Shown piece by piece: positions 1 through 6,441 of a DNA stretch of 13,337 bases. The stretch's first letter is position 1; each line of letters begins with the position of its first letter. The stretch comes from an uncultured Prevotellamassilia sp. (GTDB lineage: Bacteria > Bacteroidota > Bacteroidia > Bacteroidales > Bacteroidaceae), in the NCBI GenBank assembly GCA_934255485.1, contig CAKQOG010000045.1, positions 1-13,337 of the forward strand. The letters run 5' to 3'. Both the position numbers and the translations under genes were made by a program. Under the pieces are notes generated by a model. The model saw only the letters and a program-made list of their open reading frames with translations. It made no database searches and was not told the DNA's origin.

Positions 1-10
1 ATCAACTTGG

Positions 11-41
11 GCGCTTGTAAATGGCTAAAATTTACAAGCGC
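11..41. repeat. Perfect 12-bp inverted repeat
   Basis: GCGCTTGTAAAT (11-22) is followed by a 7-nt spacer and its exact reverse complement ATTTACAAGCGC (30-41). Neither strand has a T-run after the stem, so it is a poor intrinsic terminator. It overlaps a set of related 10-bp units to its right and could be a protein-binding site, for example for a recombinase or plasmid/element protein. Its function is unknown. Confidence 0.75.
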
Positions 42-72
42 TTACAAGGTTTTACATGCGGTTTTTACTTGC
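31..72. repeat. Degenerate decamer repeats (TTTACAAGCG-like)
   Basis: Four related units follow one another at about helical spacing: TTTACAAGCG (31-40), CTTACAAGGT (41-50), TTTACATGCG (51-60) and TTTACTTGC (64-72). An inverted unit lies at 12-21, and the core CTTGTAA recurs at 136-142. Iteron-like spacing of about 10 bp suggests cooperative protein binding on one face of the helix. Such arrays occur near recombinase genes and replication or transfer origins, but nothing here identifies the protein. Confidence 0.5.
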
Positions 73-132
73 AATAGGGGATGAACACATAACGTAAGTG
101 CCTGATTATCTGGATTTATTGTTATACAGTGA

Positions 133-258
133 GAGCTTGTAAGGAATAGAAAAATCCGTAAGGTTTCCGTGTGCACAACTATCATAGACAAAGACATCGT
201 ATGGTATGGCGCTGTAAATGCTCTTGGCTATGCAACAGAAGAGGACAATGTGATAAAA
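133..258 (+). pseudogene. Remnant resembling a phospholipase-D-like domain tail
   Basis: An open stretch of 42 codons follows an in-frame TGA at 130-132. It translates to a segment containing TTIIDKDIVWYGAVNALGY and then EEDNVIK. From memory, this resembles the 'iIDd.ivWYGsvN.L.y..eeDnvIR' stretch after the HKD region in PLD-like domains attached to some helicases and restriction-type proteins. The catalytic HxK is not preserved in what remains, and the upstream domain is missing. Downstream of 258 the frame stays open to 459 but runs through a hairpin (278-293) and a palindromic repeat (351-394), so that part is unlikely to be protein. The nearest start would be GTG at 169. It is best read as a decayed fragment; the family assignment is tentative because only about 25 residues are informative. 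Confidence 0.4.
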
Positions 259-277
259 AATGATGGACGTGATTGGA

Positions 278-293
278 GGCATTTTGAAATGCC
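278..293. repeat. Short perfect hairpin
   Basis: GGCATTT and AAATGCC are perfect inverted arms around a 2-nt spacer. The hairpin lies between the phospholipase-D-like remnant and the palindromic repeat at 351-394. There is no T-run, so terminator function is doubtful. Confidence 0.4.
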
Positions 294-350
294 AAATTGT
301 CACTTCCTACTGGTGAAATGGGTTTGCATAAGTCAAAGCATTCAAAAATC

Positions 351-394
351 ATCAAATTCTTTCCAATATTTGCAAAACTGGAAAGAATTTGATA
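351..394 (+). repeat. Palindromic repeat, copy 1, beyond the fic 3' end
   Basis: ATCAAATTCTTTCCA (351-365) and TGGAAAGAATTTGAT (379-393) form a perfect 15-bp inverted repeat around a 13-nt centre. The 42-nt stretch 353-394 matches the reverse complement of 1745-1786 with only two differences. In this copy a TTTG (369-372) is followed 20 nt later by TACAATGA, a weak version of the promoter layout seen in copy 2. If active it would direct plus-strand transcription into the 3' end of fic. It lies 22 nt beyond the fic stop codon. It may be a duplicated operator/promoter from a lost gene. Confidence 0.8.
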
Positions 395-416
395 CAATGA
401 TTGCCCATAAGATATA

Positions 417-1721
417 TCATTGGGATAGCAAAGAGTCTAACCCTTCTCCTCTAATATAAGCCCTTTTCACTTTGTTTAATGCGATCTCTGTTATAATATT
501 TTTTTTCAGCAAACCAATGATGTCGTTTTTTGCAGTGGTTGGGCTAATTCCAAATTTCACCTGCAGATCTTTTATCGTTATTAATGCTGTAGAATCATCC
601 GCATATAATTTAATAATTTGTGCTTGACGTTCATTGAAATCACCCATGCGCAAATATATATTTGCTGCTTTTTTTTCGTTTTGTTTTCTCTTGATATAAT
701 CTTGTAATTGCTTAAAAGATTGTTCCAACACTCTTAGATTGTACGAAACAAAGTAACCAATATCCATGTCATCAGCCTCTGTGTATAAGAACGCTTTTTC
801 ATAGGATTTTTTTGATTTGGCAATAACTCTTGAGATGGAGAGGTATTCTGTCAACCAGTATCCTTGTCTTAACATGTACCAATAAAACATAGCTCTAGCA
901 GTACGTCCATTACCATCAGAAAAAGGATGAACATAGGATATCATGAAATGGATGGTTATTCCACGAATGATAGGATGAATAAATTGTTTGCTATTTCTTT
1001 CATTAAAAAACTCACAGAGATCATCTACAAACTGAGGAATTTCCGTATAGGAAGGCGGAGTATGGACAATTTCATGCGTAATACCATTCTCTACCACAAC
1101 GTCATTATTATTCCTAAAACGTCCTGCGTCATCAGGATTCTGCATGGTTTTCTCTGTCATTAGACGATGTATCTGCAATAACAACTCTTCGGACAAAGGT
1201 TCATCTTTATGGCCAACAATAAATTGAATTGTTTGATAGTTATTATGAATCATTTGTTGGGATTTGTCTCTCGGAGTCATTTTCTTCTTAAGCATTTCTT
1301 TGGCGACCTTTCTTGTTGTTGCGGCTCCTTCCATTTGACTGGAATATATGGCTTCTTCCATTAATGAGCTAACAAGATATTGTTCCTTATTTTTGGAATC
1401 AATAGTTGAGTCTGCTCCCCAACTTCCTCCCCAAAACATGTCAAATTCATGACACATTCTCTGCATCACATTTGTCAAACTCAAATTCACTCCGTATTTC
1501 CCCCATACTTTCACCATACTTTTTAGTCTGGAGGCTTTGACAAAGGTCCACAGTCGCGTAGGTGTATATCCGGCAGGGCACTTTTTGTATTTTACAGTAT
1601 CCCAATAATCGTAGGAATTATTGATTTTTTCCACAATCTCTTCGATTTGTATATTTGGAGGAGATGTTATAGCTTTAAATAAATCTTCCTTATTTATTTC
1701 TGGAGTTCTTTCAATTACCAT
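417..1721 (-). CDS. fic: Class II Fic-family AMP-transferase with C-terminal winged helix
   Basis: This is a 434-residue protein AMPylator (filamentation induced by cAMP family), expected in the cytoplasm, where Fic enzymes transfer AMP from ATP to target-protein hydroxyls. The catalytic motif HPFSDGNGRTAR (about residues 265-276) is intact. A flap segment, THEIVHTPP, lies about 50 residues before it. SSQMEG at about 127-132 matches the inhibitory [S/T]xxxE[G/N] helix, which precedes the Fic core in class II enzymes. The last 70 residues look like a winged helix-turn-helix (DLQVKFGISPTTAKNDI). I chose the ATG at 1721 because the longer frame starts with TTG at 1769, inside the promoter/palindrome. 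The TAGCTTTG box at 1739-1746 would place transcription start near 1732. The gene stands alone within the island and is rich in A/T-ending codons. A solitary self-inhibited Fic with a DNA-binding domain suits a stress or defence regulator, but its target is unknown. Confidence 0.9.
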   Translation of the reverse strand: MVIERTPEINKEDLFKAITSPPNIQIEEIVEKINNSYDYWDTVKYKKCPAGYTPTRLWTFVKASRLKSMVKVWGKYGVNLSLTNVMQRMCHEFDMFWGGSWGADSTIDSKNKEQYLVSSLMEEAIYSSQMEGAATTRKVAKEMLKKKMTPRDKSQQMIHNNYQTIQFIVGHKDEPLSEELLLQIHRLMTEKTMQNPDDAGRFRNNNDVVVENGITHEIVHTPPSYTEIPQFVDDLCEFFNERNSKQFIHPIIRGITIHFMISYVHPFSDGNGRTARAMFYWYMLRQGYWLTEYLSISRVIAKSKKSYEKAFLYTEADDMDIGYFVSYNLRVLEQSFKQLQDYIKRKQNEKKAANIYLRMGDFNERQAQIIKLYADDSTALITIKDLQVKFGISPTTAKNDIIGLLKKNIITEIALNKVKRAYIRGEGLDSLLSQ

Positions 1722-1738
1722 ACTATTGATTTTTTGCG

Positions 1739-1770
1739 CAAAGCTATCAAATACTTTCCAGTTTTGCAAA
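1739..1770 (-). promoter_or_regulatory. fic promoter, Bacteroidetes type
   Basis: On the minus strand a TTTG (1767-1770) is followed after exactly 20 nt by TAGCTTTG (1739-1746). This matches the Bacteroidetes sigma-ABfr consensus of TTTG at -33 and TAnnTTTG at -7. Transcription would start about 10 nt before the ATG at 1721. The palindrome at 1745-1786 spans the -33 box and spacer, so a bound protein would block polymerase. Confidence 0.7.
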
Positions 1771-1786
1771 CATTGGAAAGAATTTG
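1745..1786 (-). repeat. Palindromic repeat, copy 2, candidate operator of fic
   Basis: This is the inverted copy of 353-394 (40 of 42 positions identical). Read on the minus strand, CAAATTCTTTCCA and TGGAAAGTATTTG are near-perfect inverted arms around ATGTTTGCAAAAC. It sits across the -33 region of the fic promoter, so operator function is plausible. The Fic winged helix or a separate regulator could be the ligand. The centre TTTGCAAAAC is conserved in both copies, consistent with a binding site rather than a mere hairpin. Confidence 0.7.
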
Positions 1787-2156
1787 GTAATTTCCCGTTG
1801 GCAATTTTAACATTTTAGCCTATGTTTCGCAATTTTCAAGGAGTACATTTGTTGTATTGGAGTCCATAAAATGAGTTGAACACAAAATTAGTTCCCAAAG
1901 AATATTGTATCTACTGAGCCAAATAAACCATTGATAGGTTTCGCGGACAGCACTCCCATTAGAGTATGCAGGAACCAGAGAATACATATCCACTAAGGGT
2001 CTGGTGCTATTGTGCAATATTTTCTGCGTAAACAATGCGTAAACAGACTATTTCAGTTAGGGGTATTTTTTGAGATTCAAAGAAGATGATAATTTTGTAA
2101 AGCACTGATAATCAGGAGTGATTACAAATAACAAAATCTCATGGAATATCACTTTG
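1787..2156. other. Right end of the island, no recognisable gene
   Basis: A 71-codon minus-strand frame (1820-2035) covers part of this stretch, but I recognise no domain and it has no clear promoter. Noteworthy elements are a 10-bp direct repeat TGCGTAAACA (2025-2034 and 2036-2045, 11-bp period) and GATAATCAGG (2107-2116). The latter is the reverse complement of CCTGATTATC at 101-110. These sit 40-140 bp from the attachment core and could be integrase arm sites. Otherwise I see nothing. Confidence 0.4.
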
Positions 2157-2203
2157 CTAGTCTCATAATCTAGAGGTCCTAGGTTCAAGCCCTAGCTGGT
2201 CCA
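2157..2203 (+). pseudogene. 3' half of tRNA-Met(CAT): attachment-site scar
   Basis: The segment reads as the 3' half of a tRNA. The anticodon loop CTCATAA carries CAT at 2164-2166, the 3' anticodon stem is TCTAG, and the variable loop is AGGTC. The T-arm is CTAGG-TTCAAGC-CCTAG (2179-2195), followed by the acceptor strand CTGGTCC and discriminator A (2203). CCA is not encoded. No matching acceptor 5' strand (GGACCAG) or D-arm occurs upstream, so there is no functional tRNA. A T-T mismatch at the top of the anticodon stem (2161/2169) suggests the junction with foreign sequence lies at the anticodon loop, a classical tyrosine-integrase crossover. The tRNA terminator is retained at 2215-2245, so the chromosome continues rightward and the inserted element lies to the left. 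Confidence 0.75.
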
Positions 2204-2214
2204 CATTGAAAATG

Positions 2215-2245
2215 AAGCAGTTACGAAAGTCGTAACTGCTTTTTT
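2215..2245 (+). terminator. Intrinsic terminator of the former tRNA gene
   Basis: AAGCAGTTACGA (2215-2226) pairs perfectly with TCGTAACTGCTT (2230-2241) around a 3-nt loop, and a T-run (2240-2245) follows. It lies 12 nt after the tRNA fragment, as expected for the original tRNA-Met transcript. Confidence 0.85.
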
Positions 2246-2290
2246 CATGTAATGTCGCAAACCAACTGTTTGAATTGGATATATTTAGCC

Positions 2291-2338
2291 GTCCCTTAAA
2301 ATCAACAATATAATTTGATATTGCTGACTTAAAGAGAC
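2291..2338 (-). repeat. Long imperfect hairpin favouring minus-strand RNA
   Basis: Arms 2291-2311 and 2318-2338 enclose the loop AATTTG. Seventeen of 21 positions pair by Watson-Crick rules. Three of the remaining four (2294/2335, 2301/2328, 2305/2324) are A-C type mismatches on the plus strand but G-U pairs in minus-strand RNA. No T-run follows. It lies between the tRNA terminator and the chaN-side terminator. It could be a small RNA element or the remnant of a miniature transposon. Confidence 0.5.
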
Positions 2339-2385
2339 AACTAAGTATGAACTAATTTAACTCCACTAGCAGATTTGTACACTAT

Positions 2386-2430
2386 AAAAATAGAGCCTAC
2401 GTCTCCTAATGAGAGGACATAGGCTCTATT
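2386..2430 (-). terminator. Terminator of the M16 peptidase / ChaN-like transcription unit
   Basis: On the minus strand AATAGAGCCTA (2420-2430) pairs perfectly with TAGGCTCTATT (2389-2399). The inner part is GC-containing and partly paired, and a T-run (2386-2390) follows. It lies about 70 nt past the stop codon of the ChaN-like gene. No other gene lies between. Confidence 0.85.
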
Positions 2431-2500
2431 CACAGATTATAAATATTGCTATGGTTGTTGCTTAATATTTCTCTTATTGCAGAGAAGCAATCTTTTCATT

Positions 2501-3406
2501 TTAGTAAGACATAGACATATCTTCTGGTATAACGATATAAAAATCGGCAAGTCCTACATAGTCTGAATCGAGATTTTTTATATCGGCTTGACGCACAGAA
2601 CGCACAACACAAGTGGTTGTTCCAGGGCGGTACTGCAGCAGATAAGGAATGATGCCATTACGTGCATCTGAGTGGTATGCTCCATTGAAATGAATAAGAT
2701 GGCCACCACGTTGTTTAAGCGTTTGCGTAATATGCCATGCCATTGTAGCATCTTTGATGGCTTGCGCCTGCGACATAAAATCGGCATTTGCATTTTCAGC
2801 TTTTCCGCTCATCAACTTCATCATTTCAAATCCGGCCTTTGCCTCTTCATTTTTCACATACTTAATAGGCAATGGGGGTAGATAACTCTTTGCCTCCGCC
2901 GATAATGAGTCGAGGAAAGGCAAACCATGATCTTTGACTACACTTGCATAACGTCGCGGTACATTTGTAGCTATCACAGGCAAATGATTTGCTTTGGCAT
3001 AATAAACTAAAGGTTCGTAATCTGTTGAATAATTGTCCCAAAGGCGACATTCAGCCTCAAACTTGTCAGAGCCAATAATGCCTTGCAAATATTCGTTGAG
3101 AATGAGTTGATTGTCAGCTTCGAGCATTTCCATTCCAACAGCAAGAGGTTGATGTTGTTGTGTGTCTGCTTGCGCTACAGACTCAAGCATCTTCAATTCC
3201 ATCCAGTGAGTAATTGCACAATTGTGGATTTCACCCACAAAGGATACATCAGCCTTAGCCATAGTAGCTATCATTTTGTCGTAGGCAATAGCATTGCCCT
3301 TTGCATCGAACAGCCTGTATACCTCTGGCTGCGATTGGGCTTGCACTTCGCAAAACGTTGCAACAAGCAGTATTAGCGAAGATAAAAAGTGTTTGATATT
3401 CATCAT
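2501..3406 (-). CDS. ChaN-like putative haem-binding exported protein
   Basis: This 301-residue protein belongs to the ChaN / haem-binding uptake (Tiki-like) family by its spaced motifs. These are VSFVGEIHNCAITH (residues 54-67), GMEMLE (91-96), the QAIKDATMAWHI stretch (215-226) and HFNGAYHSD (239-247). Characterised relatives such as Campylobacter ChaN bind haem and are iron-regulated. Here haem binding is an inference and the catalytic role is unknown. The N-terminus is a standard signal peptide with likely cleavage after VQA (residue 23), and no convincing lipobox is seen, so a soluble periplasmic location is likely. Two adjacent ATGs (3406, 3403) are possible starts. It begins 8 nt after the stop of the M16 peptidase gene, so the two are almost surely co-transcribed, and a terminator follows. 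The link to a TonB-dependent receptor and a chelatase-like gene supports a role in haem or iron uptake. Confidence 0.8.
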   Translation of the reverse strand: MMNIKHFLSSLILLVATFCEVQAQSQPEVYRLFDAKGNAIAYDKMIATMAKADVSFVGEIHNCAITHWMELKMLESVAQADTQQHQPLAVGMEMLEADNQLILNEYLQGIIGSDKFEAECRLWDNYSTDYEPLVYYAKANHLPVIATNVPRRYASVVKDHGLPFLDSLSAEAKSYLPPLPIKYVKNEEAKAGFEMMKLMSGKAENANADFMSQAQAIKDATMAWHITQTLKQRGGHLIHFNGAYHSDARNGIIPYLLQYRPGTTTCVVRSVRQADIKNLDSDYVGLADFYIVIPEDMSMSY

Positions 3407-3414
3407 TAATGAAT

Positions 3415-6234
3415 TTATTCTTTAGTCAAAAGTATTGTATTTTCAAGTTTTATATATTGCTGAAAAGCTTTTCTAATGTCGTTAGGAGTGATGCTTTGCA
3501 ATATTTCATCATAATGGTCAAAATCTGCAATGCTCTCGCCATTGCGTACGAGCGAGGTAAGCGTAGACTTCCATTCAGCAGCAGCATCATCTGAGAGCAT
3601 CTTGCGTTTGTTTACCTGGAAGGCACGTTTCATCTTGTTTAATTCTCCACTATCCACTACATTTTGCTGCAACTGCGTCACAACCTTGCGAAGTGCCGAA
3701 AGCGCTATTTCACGATTTTCTTTCTTTACTGCCACTGTTAGCCAAAAGTAATAAACCTGCTGCGGGCGACCAGTATAATAAAGGTCTGCGTAGGGCGAAT
3801 AAACAATGTTCATCTGCTTACGCAATATGCTCAACATACGGTCTTGCAAAAGGTCGCGCATCAGTTTAAAAGTCAGCGTGTTCTTTAGTGAAGGTGAATA
3901 ATTGCCTGCATACACAACATTGAGTACCGATTGCGTCTCTATACTATTTTCAAAACGCTTCTCAAAAGGATGCAATTCAATGCTATATGCATGGTCAGAA
4001 CATTGCAAGGTATCGGCGGCTACAGGATGCAAGCATGCAAACGTATTGATGGCTTTCTTCACTACATCGTCTGTAAAGTTACCAGTCAAAACGATAATCG
4101 TTTGTCGCGGGTTGCTAAAAAGGCGAGTATAATAGGTTGTAAGCGAGTCAAGATTTACCTTCTCTGCCACATTTTGAGGAATTTCTGTATAGCCATAAAC
4201 ACCTCCATTGCCTACTATTGAGTCGAGCGTACGCGATAGCATGCGATCGGGATCACGTTCGAGCATACGCTCAAGATAGCTTTTCTTACCATAAGTAGCA
4301 AGTTCCTCCTTGCGCGACTCTTGGAAGCCTTTGTAGTCACGACCAGGAGCTGTAAGTTTCTCATATACCAAATTGAAAAGTTCCTGCGCATGAACTGTGG
4401 GCGAAGATGCAAGTAACTGATGCCAATAGCTATCAATACCTATGCTCATTGAAAGGTTATGATCAACCATTAGCATCTGCAAAGTATCGGCCGAAACATG
4501 AGCCAAGCCCCCCATGTCTACATAGCTTGCAGCATCCTTTAAAAGCGGATATTGTTGTTGCGATAGATCAGATAGTCCACCACGCGAAAGTAATGAAAGA
4601 TGCACCGTTGAGTCTTGCTCGTAAGTACGCCTACACAGCAAGGTTAATCCATTAGGCAACGTATATTCCGTAGCTGATAAATCCTCATAGTGCTGCACGC
4701 GCAAGGGGGACACGTCGGCATGTTGTGTTGCAATACACAAAGGGGAAGAGAATGAATGAGCAAGATCGTCTTTTTCTTGTTGCTTAGGCTTGTAGATGTA
4801 AGGGGCAGCAGGTTGCTTCAGAGCTTGCTTCCACAGACTACGTATGGTGGTAGACGCAAGCGTGTCAGTATCATTTGCCGTTACCTTATTAGCAACCAAG
4901 AGCGTGTTGTTGCCATTATTAAGCAAAACTTTCATAAGCTTTTGCAATTGGCTACTTGTGGTTTGCATAATGCCTTTCCGCACAAGTTCCACGTCGTTAG
5001 AAGTATGTATATAGCGATCTCCACTAATAACATAATCAACAAAATCGTCTACCCATTTTGTAGATAGGCAAAGCATAGTGTCTGGCTTTAACGACAGCAT
5101 AGCCAACTGTTTGTAATGATTAAGTTCAGCATCAGAGAACCCTCTCTTCACCACATTCTGGCATTCAGAGAGTGCACGCTGCAAACCGCCTAAAACGCTA
5201 TCTCGCTTTGCTCCACTTATAGCAAACACCCAATGGTTTGTGTTTGCAAGATACCATGCATCAGATACATCGCATTTGATGCCGCATGCAGCAAAACGAG
5301 CATTCAACGCACGCACCAACATGCGGTTGCGTTCTTTATCGATTGCCGAAGCTATGGTCTTGCCCACAATAGTGGGGTGAGGAATGATAAGTTCCAAACG
5401 TTGTGTTGTAGCATTCTCATCAATCTGCGTCTGTATGGTGATGCCTTTATTATATGTCAGAGGGTGAGAAGCAAGCACCGAATGACTTTTTTTAGTTACA
5501 CCATCAAAGGCCCTTTTGATGCGTGCTTCTATATCGGTAGCCTCAACATTACCAACAATAACAAGTGTGGCATAACGTGGCAAATACCACCGATTATAAA
5601 AGTCAATTAACTGCGAACGGCCGATACTTTTAATGTCTGCTTCAGTGCCTAAAGGCATATGCTGAGGGTATACCCCCGTACCTATTTTGAGATTATAAAA
5701 ATCATCGCCCGTAGTATAACCTCTCAATTCTTCAAGTATAACACCGCGTTCACTATTTATTGCCTCTGGCTCAAACGATATGCCATCTAACACATCACGC
5801 ACAGCAAGCAAAGTGCTATCCATCAAATTTGCAGAGATGGGAGTAGGCAAAGTGAGCCAATATATGGTGCGATCAAAACCTGTAAAAGCATTAATGTCAC
5901 GACCATATTTCATGCCCATGCGTTCAAAGAAATCAACCCATCGATCCTTAGGAAAATGTTTTGTACCTGCAAAGGACATGTGCTCAAGGAAGTGCGCTCC
6001 ACCATGCTGATTGGCCTGCTCTTGCAACGAGCCAACACGCATAACTAAGCGTAGCTCTATGTCATGACGAGGCAATTTGTTGGGCAAAACTATATAGTGC
6101 ATCCCGTTTGAAAGAGTGCCCTCTATGGTATGGGGTGGATGTGATAACAGCTGCGATTGGGCAATACACTTAGGCACAAGTCCCGACGACAACAGCAGTA
6201 CGAGCGAAACAATGACTAAAATAAATTGCTTCAT
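3415..6234 (-). CDS. Periplasmic M16 zinc metallopeptidase, PqqL/FusC-like
   Basis: This is a 939-residue M16 (pitrilysin-type) peptidase in one chain. The inverted zinc motif HFLEH (H81, E84, H85) is intact, and E162 in SERGVILEE sits 77 residues later, where the third ligand belongs. The second half (from about residue 500) repeats the M16 fold without a zinc motif, as in two-part single-chain family members. A signal peptide (residues 1-25, cleavage after CIA) directs it to the periplasm. Size and export match E. coli PqqL and Pectobacterium FusC. FusC cleaves imported ferredoxin to release iron next to a TonB-dependent receptor. The open frame extends 69 codons further upstream, but that part reads through the terminator at 6352-6411, so the ATG at 6234 followed by the signal peptide is the start. 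It lies 8 nt before the ChaN-like gene. The substrate here is unknown; an imported protein or peptide is likely. Confidence 0.9.
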   Translation of the reverse strand: MKQFILVIVSLVLLLSSGLVPKCIAQSQLLSHPPHTIEGTLSNGMHYIVLPNKLPRHDIELRLVMRVGSLQEQANQHGGAHFLEHMSFAGTKHFPKDRWVDFFERMGMKYGRDINAFTGFDRTIYWLTLPTPISANLMDSTLLAVRDVLDGISFEPEAINSERGVILEELRGYTTGDDFYNLKIGTGVYPQHMPLGTEADIKSIGRSQLIDFYNRWYLPRYATLVIVGNVEATDIEARIKRAFDGVTKKSHSVLASHPLTYNKGITIQTQIDENATTQRLELIIPHPTIVGKTIASAIDKERNRMLVRALNARFAACGIKCDVSDAWYLANTNHWVFAISGAKRDSVLGGLQRALSECQNVVKRGFSDAELNHYKQLAMLSLKPDTMLCLSTKWVDDFVDYVISGDRYIHTSNDVELVRKGIMQTTSSQLQKLMKVLLNNGNNTLLVANKVTANDTDTLASTTIRSLWKQALKQPAAPYIYKPKQQEKDDLAHSFSSPLCIATQHADVSPLRVQHYEDLSATEYTLPNGLTLLCRRTYEQDSTVHLSLLSRGGLSDLSQQQYPLLKDAASYVDMGGLAHVSADTLQMLMVDHNLSMSIGIDSYWHQLLASSPTVHAQELFNLVYEKLTAPGRDYKGFQESRKEELATYGKKSYLERMLERDPDRMLSRTLDSIVGNGGVYGYTEIPQNVAEKVNLDSLTTYYTRLFSNPRQTIIVLTGNFTDDVVKKAINTFACLHPVAADTLQCSDHAYSIELHPFEKRFENSIETQSVLNVVYAGNYSPSLKNTLTFKLMRDLLQDRMLSILRKQMNIVYSPYADLYYTGRPQQVYYFWLTVAVKKENREIALSALRKVVTQLQQNVVDSGELNKMKRAFQVNKRKMLSDDAAAEWKSTLTSLVRNGESIADFDHYDEILQSITPNDIRKAFQQYIKLENTILLTKE

Positions 6235-6314
6235 TATTGTTTGATTATACTTTTCTATGAATAATATAAGGAAAGGAGCTATGCATATTTCCGATAAGAC
6301 ACAATCTGTTGGAA

Positions 6315-6322
6315 CAAAGTTA
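6315..6322 (-). promoter_or_regulatory. Candidate -7 box of the M16 peptidase unit
   Basis: TAACTTTG on the minus strand fits the Bacteroidetes TAnnTTTG box. It lies about 80 nt upstream of the ATG at 6234 and just after the preceding terminator. No TTTG is found at the usual -33 distance, so the promoter would be weak or activator-dependent. Confidence 0.4.
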
Positions 6323-6351
6323 TAACCCCTTGATAGTATTTTTAGATATAT

Positions 6352-6411
6352 AAAAAACAGGCAGACAAATACAGAAATACTCATACATCTTGTATTTTGA
6401 CTACCTGTTTT
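6352..6411 (-). terminator. Terminator after the Calx-beta-like lipoprotein gene
   Basis: On the minus strand AAAACAGGTAG (6401-6411) begins an arm of about 20 nt that runs to 6391 and pairs with 6354-6373, with one mismatch, one bulge and one G-U pair. A 17-nt loop separates the arms. A run of T follows directly (6352-6357). It starts 30 nt past the lipoprotein stop codon and separates the locus into two transcription units, possibly with read-through. Confidence 0.75.
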
Positions 6412-6441
6412 GAAAATGTTTAGGCCGTTAAGCCTTAACAT

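Noticed and set aside
169..459. A 96-codon plus-strand gene starting at GTG
   Set aside because: Only the first part looks protein-like; the rest is hairpin, palindromic repeat and the antisense 3' end of fic. Annotated as a remnant instead.
1722..1769. TTG start giving a 450-residue Fic
   Set aside because: The extra 16 codons run through the palindrome and the TAGCTTTG promoter box; ATG at 1721 is preferred.
1820..2035. A 71-codon minus-strand frame
   Set aside because: No recognisable domain or promoter; length is within chance for AT-rich DNA.
2121..2203. A complete tRNA gene
   Set aside because: No acceptor 5' strand complementary to CTGGTCC and no D-arm upstream.
6235..6441. Sixty-nine extra N-terminal codons of the M16 frame up to 6441
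   Set aside because: They overlap the terminator hairpin, and an ATG at 6234 begins a clear signal peptide.
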